From: Chrysochromulina tobinii
Taxonomy: Eukaryota; Haptophyta; Prymnesiales; Chrysochromulinaceae
DNA length: 30,850 nucleotides
Reading direction: 5' to 3'
Assembly (NCBI GenBank): GCA_001275005.1
Contig: JWZX01001610.1
Span: 1-30,850 of the forward strand
Below the pieces are notes generated by a model. That model worked only from the letters and a program-made list of their open reading frames with translations. It did not search any database and was not told where the DNA came from. The translations under genes and the position numbers were made by a program. Positions within the stretch are counted from its first letter, which is position 1; each line of letters opens with the position of its first letter. This document shows positions 9,240 through 17,292 of the stretch, piece by piece.

Positions 9240-10293
9240 CTCCGCCTCCGCCGCCGCCGCCGCCGCCTCGGCCAGCACTCGAGGACGTGATCGATTTGTC
9301 GCGCGGGCTCCATGCGTACTGCAGCCAGTCCAGGTCCGGGCGCAGCGTCGCGCACGAGTCCTTGAGCTCGTCGTACTTGAACGAGCAGTTCAGGTACCCC
9401 AAACGCTGTAACCGTCGTATCGCAGGCAACGCTTCTAAGGCCGCCTCGATCGGCGGCGGGATCGCGGATGCCTCGCGCAGCTGGCGGTCGACACCGCCGG
9501 CATCGCCGCTGCCGCCACCCCCCCCAGAAGCAGCAGCTTTGCGCCGCGTCCAGTGAGGCAGTGGCGACGGCTTCGCATCGCTCGTCGGAGCCATCGCCGC
9601 CGCCACCTCAAGCTCCTCGGGCGAGGCGGCTCGTCCTGATCCTCCTGTGGCGACGCACTCGGCCATGCGCACGCCACAGCCGCGCCGGTGCACGTCGTGC
9701 ATGCTCGGGAAATGCGCGCTGCCCTCGGGCGGCCGGCACTCGAGCGACGGTTTTTTTGCCGATTTGGACTCGTACGCTGAGCGGCAGGCCGCCATCTCAC
9801 CGCGGTCGTCGACGCACGCGAGACGATAAGAAGCGTTGGGTGCGGGCGGTGGCGCGCACGTCCAGTCGTAGTCCTCCACGTCCGCTTCGTGAGCTCCCAG
9901 GACGCGGCGGTTGCGCGCAACCGTACTTTCGCTGCAGCTGCTGCCATGGCCTGTACTCTTGCTGAAGCGTAAGCAGATCGCGTCCAGCTGCTGCTGCAGG
10001 CTGCATCCAGGAGTATCGCACGTTCGCAGCGCAGCGGTCGCGTTCGGATCAGGGCTCAGAACCGAAGGCGTGCCGGCCGTGCGGCCGATGCACACGCCAC
10101 GAAGTGTGACAATCGAGTGCTCGGGCGCAAACCACGTGGATGCCTCGCAAAAGGGCTGGACGAGGCACGCAGAGGCGCAATCCGTTGCTGACGAAGCGGC
10201 GAGGCGCTGGCGACGACACTCAGCACCCGCTGCAGCACTGCGCAGCGAGAAGGTGCGATGGCTTGGCAGGAGCTGCATGGAGCACTGAAGCAT
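7375..10293 (-). CDS. TBL/PMR5-like PC-esterase (SGNH acyltransferase/esterase) with PAN-like N-terminus and polyGly linker
   Basis: The C-terminal half is a GDSL/SGNH-type domain of the trichome-birefringence-like family, which adds or removes O-acetyl groups on cell-wall or surface polysaccharides. The block FVGDSTARQQ holds the nucleophile Ser456. DDCLHYCLPGVPDVFN holds the Asp712/His715 pair in the family's DxxH...CLPG signature. The preceding CSFKYDELKDSC...DLDWLQYAW (about 302-330) matches the Cys-rich TBL N-domain. Before it, a Cys-rich stretch (CASACLVQPFCEASTWF, about 39-55) resembles a PAN/apple module, followed by another Cys-rich block at about 144-215. A long Gly run (about 345-375) separates the TBL N-domain from the core. 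At 972 aa it is about twice the length of plant TBLs; the extra length is linkers and an Ala/Arg-rich tail of about 220 residues. No clear signal peptide is seen, so an upstream exon is possible, although a stop lies at 10315-10317. Confidence 0.8.
9186..9268. repeat. GCC/TCC trinucleotide tract encoding polyglycine
   Basis: This is an almost pure (CCG/CCT)n run on the plus strand, read as GGN glycine codons in the minus-strand esterase gene. It sits in the linker between the TBL N-domain and the SGNH core. It also opens long spurious frames on both strands, which I ignore. Length polymorphism is expected. Confidence 0.9.
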
Positions 10294-10420
10294 TTTTCTG
10301 CGAGGACGTGTGAATTATAAACATTGGCTGTGAATATGGAATGTAAAGCTTGGGCGACGCTTGAAGCGGTCTGTGCTCTTACGAGGTGTGAACGTTCATG
10401 CCGCCGCGTCTGTTGTTCCA

Positions 10421-11179
10421 ATGGCCACAAGCCCAGCAGCGCAGAGGTCCAGCCACCTATCACCACGACGTATTCGCCGTATTCGCGATTCGGCGTCTCA
10501 CGAAGATGAGCATTGGCGTATCACGACAATCAGCGCATCACGACAAGTACCAAAGTATCCCGTATTCAGTGCTGCACTTGCCGGAAGCGCACTGTACGTG
10601 GACGATAACCTGACAGTACGCAACGTCCTCGTCGATAAGAAGGGCACAACGGTTCATTTCCGACACAGCGGCGTTGCGTTGGTTGACATACCCCTCTGCA
10701 GCACTTCTCGCCCGTATGCCGCATGTTTCCGCCTGCACGCAACTGGACTCGGAGCGTCCGTCGGCATGGCCTCCAGTTCTACTATGCGAGATAACATTCT
10801 TGGCTCGCAGCCCGATAGCGTCGCTCTGCACACAGACGGCACCCGCGGTCTGTGCTACCTCCATGGCAAGTCACAGCAGCTGGTCACACCTCTCTCTGCC
10901 GGCGATGTCGTACGACTTGAGGTGAACGCCTTGAACACTTTGTCGATCTCCTTGCGCGGCTCGGTGGTCATGCAAACCGAGGTTCCTACTGGATGGCATC
11001 TTGCTGTCGGTGGTCTCGGTGCTAACGCAAAGTCCCCCGATGAGCAGTGCGGCACCATCTGGGAGCTTGAGAATGTGGTACCACTACCGTCGATGCATGT
11101 GACGAGCGCCGGCCGGGGGCCCGGACAACGACTTATATACGCACGGTACAGATCGGACAGTATAGCTCTTAGGAATTAG
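10421..11179 (+). CDS. SPRY/B30.2-like domain protein
   Basis: The start is the first in-frame ATG (CCAATGGCC context); upstream there is only a TTG at 10361. The product is 252 aa. After a basic N-terminus (about 1-25) comes a beta-rich region (about 50-205). Its second half has the SPRY pattern: a GASVGMAS strand (111-118), DSVALHTDGTRGLCYLHGK (122-140), then GDVVRLEVNALNTLSISLRG (161-180), which matches the common SPRY form GDxVxVxxDxxxxTLxFxxNG. SPRY domains bind protein partners and occur in ubiquitin-ligase adaptors and other scaffolds. No RING or other partner domain is present, so a stand-alone binding module is the best description. The start lies divergent from the esterase gene with a 127-bp spacer containing an AT-rich TTATAA at 10315-10320. 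The fold assignment rests on motif pattern only. Confidence 0.6.
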   Translation: MATSPAAQRSSHLSPRRIRRIRDSASHEDEHWRITTISASRQVPKYPVFSAALAGSALYVDDNLTVRNVLVDKKGTTVHFRHSGVALVDIPLCSTSRPYAACFRLHATGLGASVGMASSSTMRDNILGSQPDSVALHTDGTRGLCYLHGKSQQLVTPLSAGDVVRLEVNALNTLSISLRGSVVMQTEVPTGWHLAVGGLGANAKSPDEQCGTIWELENVVPLPSMHVTSAGRGPGQRLIYARYRSDSIALRN

Positions 11180-11717
11180 CAATTAGGTGCACGGTTGGCC
11201 GTAATGGGCACGTATCATTTCCGGAGACTCTTTGGCAAGCATTTAACAGGGGTAACATCAAGCACACGTGTCTCACGCCAGGGGCACGGCGCAAGACTGT
11301 CAGGTCGGCTACGCTATAACAGTGCCGCTAGGCTCGCCGACGGCCGCCGACCGTCTCGCCGACCCGCGGCCGCGCGCGCGCCCCGACGCGCAAGGGCGCG
11401 ACGGCGCGCCGCAAGCGGGGAGCGACGGGAGTATCTGATGGAGAGCTGCGGGCCGGCGTTGTGGGGGATCCTAAAGCCGCCTGGGTTCGCCATCTGCGGC
11501 GCACGCGTGGTGCATTCTCGGAGTCTCGCACGAAGCACATGCGGGGCTGGAGGCTGCGTAGACGTTCGGTTCTTCTTTACCAGCAGACCTCCAGCCACGG
11601 AACGTCAGCTGCTGCGCAGAGCTTCGCGGTCGCAGTCGCAGTCGAGACGTTGTTGCCCGTCGCTTTTGCTGTTGATGCGTTGTCGTCCGTCTCGCTGGAC
11701 GACGAAGACGAATCAGA
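11180..11717. other. Intergenic region, convergent gene ends
   Basis: This is 3' of the SPRY-like gene and 3' of the NT-C2 gene. A 176-codon frame from a TTG at 11195 covers most of it, but it is Arg/Ser-rich, lacks an early ATG context and shows no domain, so I treat it as non-coding. A very GC-rich patch with CGCGCGCGCC lies at about 11338-11410. Confidence 0.45.
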
Positions 11718-12854
11718 TTAGGTGAGGTCGTCGACAGAGGATGCGGCTGCTTTGTGGCTGCCCCCTTTACCTTGTCGGGGAGTCGGGGCTTTTTTTCCCG
11801 GAGGCGCTGCGCCTCCACCAGTCAGCACTTGCATCTGTGTGGCCACCTCCGTCAACTGCTTGTTGAGCCTCCTCGCCACGTGGTCGAGCTCGTCCTTCTC
11901 CCCTGCGAGGCGCGCGGTGTCCATCTTCGCGGTGGCAAGCTCGCGACGCAGAAGCAGCACCTCCGCTTCGAGAGGGCTCACGCCGCCGTGCCCGCTCAGC
12001 GACGCGCCGTTATCCGCCGCGATTCGCTCCACATGATCTTTAATGTAGATCAACTGCTTTTGGTAGGCCTTTTCCCTCTCATCGGCCTTCTTGAGCGTCT
12101 GCGCGCGCTCGAGAGTCTCGCTCGTGCTCTCGACGATCTCCGTGCGCAGCCGAAACTGCAGCGTCGCGATGCGCGACTCGGCCTGGCGCGCGTCGGAGGC
12201 CGCGACTGATGCGAGCTGCTGTGCCTCAGCTAACTTGCTCCCTGTTTTGAGGAGCGGCGTATTGGCAGTTCGCTGCGAAGCCTCGAGCGCCTGTAGCGCC
12301 TCGTGGGTCGGCGCCGACGTCGTGCCCTGGGAGCGTCCTCCGTCCGCTGCGTCCTGATCCTCGCGAAAGCTTGGTGCAGCGTTGCCCCCCTGGTGGTGCC
12401 AGTGCGACTTTATCGTCATCTGCACAGTGATCTGCATGTTTGACGGCGAGTCTTTGCGGACGAGGCGCGGCATGAGCAGCACGGGCTTCGCGGGCTTCTC
12501 TGCGTCAAGCTCAGCATACTCGGCGAGGTCAAACTCGGTGGTCGCGATAACAGTCAAGGTACTGGCGTCGATCAAATTGAACGTCGTCAGCTTCTGGTCA
12601 AAGGTGGCCCGCTTCGCGCTGCGGTAGAGCGTTGCCATCGTGCGCAGCTTCCCGTTGACCATCGCACAGCGCTCTATGGAGCCCGGGACCAACTCGGTCT
12701 GTGCGGAGGAACTCCTGGCGCTCGCCTTGCCTGCGCCGCGCTCCCATACTACGACGATGGAGCCTGTGCTACTCGGCAGCCCACGTACGTCGCACACATA
12801 CACCTCGAAGGTGAATTTGAGCGGTTGCTTGCCCATGCGCGAGAGGCCCTTCAT
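11718..12854 (-). CDS. NT-C2 domain coiled-coil protein (EEIG1/EHBP1-type N-terminus)
   Basis: Residues about 11-150 match the N-terminal C2 (NT-C2) domain: LKFTFEVYVCDVRGLPSSTG at the start, VVVWERGAGK, a GxxxRCAMVNGKLRTMATLY stretch, and a late NMQITVQMTIKSHWH strand. NT-C2 proteins usually bind membranes or tether cytoskeleton to organelles (EHBP1, EEIG1, plant PMI1-like proteins). A linker follows, then a coiled coil (about 195-345) with Glu/Lys/Leu heptads such as EVLLLRRELATAKMDTARLA. The C-terminus is short and basic. The start at 12854 is an ATG; a second Met at residue 7 is an alternative. The partner and membrane are not evident. The gene is divergent from the unrecognised protein at 13054 with a 199-bp spacer that includes an AT-rich TTATTACATTTTAAGTTTG. 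Confidence 0.75.
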   Translation of the reverse strand: MKGLSRMGKQPLKFTFEVYVCDVRGLPSSTGSIVVVWERGAGKASARSSSAQTELVPGSIERCAMVNGKLRTMATLYRSAKRATFDQKLTTFNLIDASTLTVIATTEFDLAEYAELDAEKPAKPVLLMPRLVRKDSPSNMQITVQMTIKSHWHHQGGNAAPSFREDQDAADGGRSQGTTSAPTHEALQALEASQRTANTPLLKTGSKLAEAQQLASVAASDARQAESRIATLQFRLRTEIVESTSETLERAQTLKKADEREKAYQKQLIYIKDHVERIAADNGASLSGHGGVSPLEAEVLLLRRELATAKMDTARLAGEKDELDHVARRLNKQLTEVATQMQVLTGGGAAPPGKKAPTPRQGKGGSHKAAASSVDDLT

Positions 12855-13045
12855 CCTTCCGTTCCGTGAGGGCCCACAAACTCAGGGCCTCCCTTCATTC
12901 GGGCGAAGAACGAGTTGTCGAGACGACGTCTTATTACATTTTAAGTTTGTTGCAAAAGATCAATGGCAAGAACCCCAAACGGGGCAGTTCGTCCAAGCTC
13001 AATTCGCGATTGCGGCGGCGCGGGGGCTAAAACGGCGCGCGCTCG

Positions 13046-13119
13046 GGCGAGAAATGCCGCTGCCATCGAGCGCCATTGACGACCGGCGAGAAATGCCGCT
13101 GCCATCGAGCGCCATTGAC
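13046..13119 (+). repeat. 39-bp tandem duplication
   Basis: The 35 bases at 13046-13080 recur exactly at 13085-13119, a 39-bp period. In the frame of the hypothetical gene this gives two copies of REMPLPSSAID with 13-codon spacing, so the frame is preserved. Each copy has its own ATG (13054 and 13093), so the duplication also duplicated the candidate start codon. The exact identity indicates a recent event. Confidence 0.9.
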
Positions 13120-13821
13120 CGGCTCGAGGCGCATATTGCTTATGTGCGGGCGGCGTCCCACCATGCAACTCCACTAGCATCGCCCACGGCACAGCGGTCG
13201 GCCGTCACCTTCCACGACCCACCGCGGCCTAACGGGCCCGCCTCTTCCTTTGCGTCCCCAGCCGCCGCCACCGCTGAGGACCCGCTCCTTAAGCTGGAGG
13301 CCTTCTTCGCGAGCCTCAGAGCTGGCGCTCTTGCTAACCCAAGCTCGGCTGCAGCAGCGCCGTCTCCTCTGGTGCGTCCGCCACCGCCGGAAGCTGCGGC
13401 TCTCAGCAAGTACTATGACGACATCGTGCAGGCAACCGTGCGGCGCGCGTGGGATCGCGCGTGGAATGCGTACCAGAATGGCGATGCTTTCGGCAGGCGC
13501 CTCGATGCAGTGGGTGAGGGCGCCAGCGCCGCGCAGCCAGCCGTCGGGCTGCCACCAGCCACAGGGCTGCCTCCAGCCGCGGCTGTGCCCGTATCGCCAC
13601 AACGCGCCTCGTCCTCGCCCTGGGTGGGCAGCGTGTCGCGAGCACCAGCCAGCGGCATGAGCTCCCCGCGCTTGAGCGTCTCGACGGCTGGCGGCGCATC
13701 GCCGGCCGCAATGTGCGGTAGCAGTTTGCCTGTGCGCGGCCATCCTCACCAGCCCGCGAGCAACAAGCGGCCGCCCACGTCGTATTCGAGGCAGTACGCG
13801 GAGATGAGACGGCAGCGGTGA
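13054..13821 (+). CDS. Hypothetical low-complexity protein
   Basis: I do not recognise this protein. The frame is open from 12640, but the part before about 12855 is the antisense of the NT-C2 gene, so ATG 13054 is preferred; ATG 12835 or a spliced upstream exon are alternatives. The product is about 255 aa, rich in Ala, Pro and Ser. It begins with a duplicated REMPLPSSAID segment. One ordered-looking stretch stands out: LSKYYDDIVQATVRRAWDRA followed by WNAYQNGDAFGRRL (about 117-150), a likely amphipathic helix pair that may be the conserved core. DPLLKLEAFFASLRAG (about 75-90) is another short helix. The stop at 13819-13821 lies 143 bp before the next gene on the same strand. Confidence 0.5.
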   Translation: MPLPSSAIDDRREMPLPSSAIDRLEAHIAYVRAASHHATPLASPTAQRSAVTFHDPPRPNGPASSFASPAAATAEDPLLKLEAFFASLRAGALANPSSAAAAPSPLVRPPPPEAAALSKYYDDIVQATVRRAWDRAWNAYQNGDAFGRRLDAVGEGASAAQPAVGLPPATGLPPAAAVPVSPQRASSSPWVGSVSRAPASGMSSPRLSVSTAGGASPAAMCGSSLPVRGHPHQPASNKRPPTSYSRQYAEMRRQR

Positions 13822-13862
13822 GGATGGCCGTGTGTTGTCAAAGAGCCAGACCCGATCGCAAA

Positions 13863-13870
13863 ATTATTTA
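13863..13870 (+). promoter_or_regulatory. Possible TATA-like element of the cupin gene
   Basis: ATTATTTA sits in a short AT-rich island (about 13859-13895) within GC-rich surroundings, 95 bp before the chosen ATG of the cupin gene. Composition and position fit a core promoter; no transcript data support it. Confidence 0.25.
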
Positions 13871-13964
13871 TGAACTTTTTCATCTTAACTTCGAACGGCG
13901 CGTGGGCGGCACGACAAGAGTGTCTGTCGGGTTGACTTCTCCCATTGAAATCGCTTCTCTAAAT

Positions 13965-14753
13965 ATGGCCGACACCGAAGCTAAACCCGAGGTCAGCACC
14001 GACACCGCCGCCGCCCCCGAGGTCGCCGCCGACGCCACGGAGGCCCCAGCGCCCGCGCCTGCGCCTGCCCCAGCTCCTGCGCTTGCTCTGGCCCCTGCCC
14101 CTGCTGCTCCGCCCGCGCCCAAGCCGAAGCCGCCCGTGCCTCCGGGTTCGATGGCGCACCTGTACAAGTTCGTGCCTGCTGCCAGCGTCACCGACGAATT
14201 CAAGGAGATGGCTACCCAATGGCCCATCTGGGATTCGAAGGTTGCGCCGATGCAGGAGACGGAGAACAAGTTCCATTTCGACTACGACGGCGACTACGGC
14301 TCTGAGCGCGTGCTCATCACCGCTGGCGTTGCCACGCTGACGCCCGATGATGGCTCGCCGGCGGTCGAGCTCACCGTGGGCGACTCCGTGCACCTCCACT
14401 TTGGCTTCGGCGCCACGTGGACGATCCACAATCCGGTTGAGATGGCGTACGGCTACTTCGACAAGGACGGGAAGAAGATCGAGCAGGACGAGATCTCGTG
14501 CGACGTGTGCGGCACCGATTGCTATGAGGAGTCGTACCTCTTCAACGACGAGGAGGACATCTGCCCCACGTGTTTCAAGGCGGACCAGAATGGGTCAGAG
14601 GAGTATGAAGGCGCCGTCTACTGCCGCGAGGGCAAGCCGTCGAAAGAGTTGCCCAAGTCATTGACAAAGAAGCGCATTACCAGCTCCCTCGGCGGTTCGG
14701 CCAAGAAGAAGGCCAAGGGCGACTACGTGCCTGGCATGGACGACGACGAGTGA
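13965..14753 (+). CDS. Cupin (Cupin_3/EutQ-like) protein with Cys4 zinc-finger-like tail
   Basis: ATG 13965 (AAATATGGCC) is chosen; the frame extends 49 codons further up to 13818 but overlaps the previous gene's stop. The 262-aa product starts with an acidic Ala-rich segment and an (Ala-Pro)n tract (about 27-50). Residues about 64-168 are a single cupin barrel of the Cupin_3 type: SERVLITAGVATLTPDDGSP, then VGDSVHLHFGFGATWTIHNP, then AYGYF. The His-rich metal-site residues of classic cupins are poorly kept, so enzymatic activity is doubtful. The tail has CDVCGTDC (179-186) and DICPTCF (199-204), a CxxC...CxxC pair like part of a ZZ finger, then a Lys-rich basic stretch (KKRITSS, KKKAKG) and an acidic end. 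The composite suggests a nuclear or protein-binding regulator rather than a simple epimerase or dioxygenase; this is inference. Confidence 0.7.
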   Translation: MADTEAKPEVSTDTAAAPEVAADATEAPAPAPAPAPAPALALAPAPAAPPAPKPKPPVPPGSMAHLYKFVPAASVTDEFKEMATQWPIWDSKVAPMQETENKFHFDYDGDYGSERVLITAGVATLTPDDGSPAVELTVGDSVHLHFGFGATWTIHNPVEMAYGYFDKDGKKIEQDEISCDVCGTDCYEESYLFNDEEDICPTCFKADQNGSEEYEGAVYCREGKPSKELPKSLTKKRITSSLGGSAKKKAKGDYVPGMDDDE

Positions 14754-15427
14754 GCGCCGCCGCTCGCACTACCCGCTGCCCACAATCTCGAGCGGCCCCG
14801 GAACGAGGATGCTCGTAGAGCAAGCATGCTCTGTGGTGGAGGCACGGCGCGCGGCCTACTCCCGAGGAGTGCCGCCGCATCGACCGTGGCCGGGCTATAA
14901 TCTCGGGGAGCGATTGTGCACCTGTGCATGTGCCGCGCCGGGTATGTGCCTGTTGATGGCCTCTGTTTGGCGCTGTGTGGGTCTTGTGATGTGTTGTGAC
15001 AGTGAGCTACTCGGACGTCGCGCCGCGGAGGTAGCTCAATTTCGGTCTCGCGCGGCGCGCTTCGTGACTTACGTGTATAGAGAGAGTCGTGGCGGCCGGG
15101 GGAGCTTAAAATAGGTCGGGCTTTTGTAACGCCTACGGCGTCGGTCCGGCTCCCGCGCGGGGAGGCGTCCGGGGAGCGGGGTGGGCGGCCGGGTTAAGGC
15201 CGGGCGGCGGCGCAGCGCGGGCAGGCCGCGCAGCCGGCAGCCTGCGGAGCGCAGCAGCGCATCGGCTCCGTGTGACGCTCCCTCGTATGGGGACATTCAA
15301 AGGTGTGTGTTTTCTGAGCGGGCTGTACCAAACAGAGCCGATTGACCCACGTCGAACGTTCACAAAGGTACAGAGAGCCCACAACCTGCGCCAAAACCCT
15401 CACCAGTTCACTACACACGATTTTACG
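14754..15427. other. Intergenic region upstream of the TrmO-like gene
   Basis: It contains the cupin 3' UTR and the promoter of the tRNA methyltransferase gene. A strongly GC-rich, hairpin-prone block (about 15120-15270, with GGCCGGGTTAAGGCCGG-type symmetry near 15188) lies in the middle. The TrmO frame is open from 15272 (GTG) and has an in-frame ATG at 15287, but the residues before 15428 show no family similarity. I see no RNA gene. Confidence 0.4.
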
Positions 15428-16222
15428 ATGAATGCTTTCACTCTCCTCCTTGTGTGGACTGGCTGGAGGTCGCTGCAGCCGATAGGAGAAATTCGTAGTA
15501 TCTACAGCACAAAGTTCGGCGCGCCTCGCCAGGGTGCCATCGTGCCGGACGCGGTTGCGACTCTCACGCTGTCACTCACCGACATCGATGCCCACCAGGC
15601 CCTGGAGGGCCTCAACGAGTACAGCCATGTCTGGCTGCTCTGGGCCGCACACCTCAACGAACACGACGCGAAGCAGGCCAAGGTGCGCGCCCCGCATCTA
15701 CGAGGTGATCGAGCAGGTTTATTCTCGACACGCTCGCCATTTCGGCCGAACCCGATCGGTCTGAGCCTTGTGCGTCTCGAGGCCGTCCAGGGCAACACAC
15801 TAAGGCTTTCCGGCGTAGATCTCGTCGACGGCACGCCGGTGCTTGACATCAAGCCCTACCTTCCTTACGCCGACACGCCTTCGGCAGGCGACGTGCGCGT
15901 CGCAGAGTGGGTGGATCCGCCGCCCCTTCATGAGGTCACCTTTGCACTGGAGGCGGAGGCGGCACTGAAGGAGACGAGCGCCATGGCAGGCGCGTTGACG
16001 AGCGACGTGGAGCAGCTTCGGCGGGCGCTCGTGCAGACTCTCGCAGCGGATCCTCGGCCGGTGTACCGGTGGCGGCGCGAGCAGAAGAGTGGCGGTGCGG
16101 CCGATTACGATGTGCACGTGGATGGTGTCGAGTGGCGCTGCCGATTCGAGCTGGCATCGCCCGACGCTGATGCCGAGCGCGTGACCGTCTTGGGGCCAAG
16201 TGCACTGTTCCGGGGCAGGTGA
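15428..16222 (+). CDS. TRMO: TrmO-type tRNA (adenine(37)-N6)-methyltransferase
   Basis: TrmO (YaeB/TsaA family; human TRMO) uses S-adenosylmethionine to methylate N6 of t6A at position 37 in some ANN-decoding tRNAs. From ATG 15428 the protein is 264 aa. The beta-barrel starts at LQPIGEIRSIYSTKFGAPRQ (16-35), and YSHVWLLWAAHL (65-76) is the family's YSHxWLLF block. LFSTRSPFRPNPIGLSLVRL (98-117) is the signature SAM/tRNA-binding loop. DGTPVLDIKPYLPYAD (124-139) is the second conserved motif. The C-terminal VYRWRR...YDVHVDGVEWRCRFE (about 212-241) matches the small C-terminal domain. The N-terminal MNAFTLLLVWTGW is hydrophobic and could be an organelle-targeting start; an alternative ATG at 15287 would add 47 residues. 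Core residues all appear present. Confidence 0.92.
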   Translation: MNAFTLLLVWTGWRSLQPIGEIRSIYSTKFGAPRQGAIVPDAVATLTLSLTDIDAHQALEGLNEYSHVWLLWAAHLNEHDAKQAKVRAPHLRGDRAGLFSTRSPFRPNPIGLSLVRLEAVQGNTLRLSGVDLVDGTPVLDIKPYLPYADTPSAGDVRVAEWVDPPPLHEVTFALEAEAALKETSAMAGALTSDVEQLRRALVQTLAADPRPVYRWRREQKSGGAADYDVHVDGVEWRCRFELASPDADAERVTVLGPSALFRGR

Positions 16223-16727
16223 CCGGTGCCGGTGCGCAGTCCAGTGTCCACAGTGTCAGGGTGATGTGCGTGAGTGATGCAAGCTGCAATGAGAATCGGA
16301 CGGCCAGTAGAGGGCTAGAACCACGCCGTTTCGAACCAAAACGCCGGTATCGGCGATTCGGCGTATTCACATACGCAGTCCATCGGCGACGGTGTCACCA
16401 ATTATCCGTCGTACCGGGTTCCAATCGAGAAGATCGTACCGGTGGAACCGACGCCCCAACCGGCGCCCAACGCCCGAACCCGGCCCAACCCGCGGGTTAT
16501 ACCGGGGGTAAACTTCCCGCGTTCCGCCGTGGCCCCGTCCCGCCGCCGGGGAGCCAGGGCCGGCGCGACGGCCCACGCGTCAGCCCCGGCGTCAGCCCGC
16601 GTCGCGCGCCCCCGTCGCGGTCCCGCTACGCGGATACGATTCGTCGGGGCCTAAATCTGTGACTCCACGCAGTACTATTTGACACGTCCTCCGCCGCGCT
16701 TTCAGCGCTCTACATGTACATTCGCGC
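16223..16727. other. Intergenic region, convergent gene ends
   Basis: This lies between the TrmO stop and the 3' end of the SHIPPO-repeat gene on the other strand. It is GC-rich (about 16440-16640) with no supported frame. On the minus strand a possible splice acceptor (GTGGAGTCACAG, ending at 16657) would add about ten codons to the SHIPPO gene; this is weak. Confidence 0.4.
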
Positions 16728-17292
16728 TTACGGGGTGTATTCGCCAGGGCCTGGGTTGGGGTTCGCCTTGTGGAGGCGGGCCCAGCGATCGTCCTTGGGA
16801 AACCGCCAAGCCGGCACTGTCTTCTTGCGCGTTTCTGCTTGGAAGCCATAGGGGCGAGCCCCTGTGCTCAGCTTTGGTGGAGGCACCCTGGGCGCCATGT
16901 CCTGGCTGTGCAGCTGGTAGGCACCAGGCCCCGGTGTCCACTGTGGTTGATCCTTGGCAACGTGAGCGTTCGAGATGAACCGCTTGTCAGAATTCGCACG
17001 TGTGCCTGTACCCATGCCATAGCTCGGGTTTGAGGGCTGCGTGGAGTACCTGTGAAGTCGAGAAAAATCACGCGTAGGATAGTGATGAAATTGTAGAAAG
17101 CCCGGTCCCGGTCAAGGCCGGTTCCGTTCTTGCATCACAATCTGTCGTCTATAGACACGCGACGAGCACGCACATCTGATTGCCGAACGAGGATTTCTGG
17201 CCGACGGCGGGCGTGATGGTTCCAATCGTCGGCTTGGTTCGATAGATGACGAGAGATTTCATAGTGCTCTCCGGCTGCATAGCCGGTGGCAT
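16728..17292 (-). CDS. Sperm-tail PG-rich (SHIPPO/STPGR) repeat protein, two exons
   Basis: Proposed exons are 17292-17174 and 17049-16728, joined across a 124-nt intron (GTGCGT donor at 17173, TTTTTCTCGACTTCACAG acceptor ending at 17050). Both sides are phase 2, and joining gives an open frame of 146 aa. Exon 1 encodes PTIGTITPAVGQKSSFGNQ. Exon 2 continues NPSYGMGTGTR, then WTPGPGAYQLHSQ (one full PGPGxY repeat), RPYGFQAETRKK, and a last NPGPGEYTP. These are the hallmarks of STPGR proteins, which line the inside of ciliary microtubules. The frame ends at TAA 16728, which itself lies in a good donor context (GTAAGC at 16731), so a further small exon is possible; exon 2 would then be a symmetric phase 2-2 exon of 318 nt. 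The gene is short for the family, so truncation is possible. It is divergent from a coiled-coil/PDZ gene. Confidence 0.65.

Noticed and set aside
9018-9556. Arg-, Pro- or Ala-rich frames on both strands over the GCC tract
   Set aside because: They are translations of the trinucleotide repeat in other frames; the minus-strand esterase frame has the domain evidence.
11195-11725. 176-codon plus-strand frame between the SPRY-like and NT-C2 genes
   Set aside because: It starts with TTG, is Arg/Ser-rich from GC-rich DNA, shows no domain, and lies where two 3' UTRs are expected.
12640-13053. Longer N-terminus of the low-complexity gene
   Set aside because: The first 72 codons are antisense to the NT-C2 start and have no protein-like features; ATG 13054 is simpler, though 12835 or an upstream exon remain possible.
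15027-15105. tRNA-like start GGAGGTAGCTCAATTTCGG
   Set aside because: It resembles a D-arm, but no matching acceptor stem, anticodon arm or GTTCGAATC T-loop follows within 80 bases.
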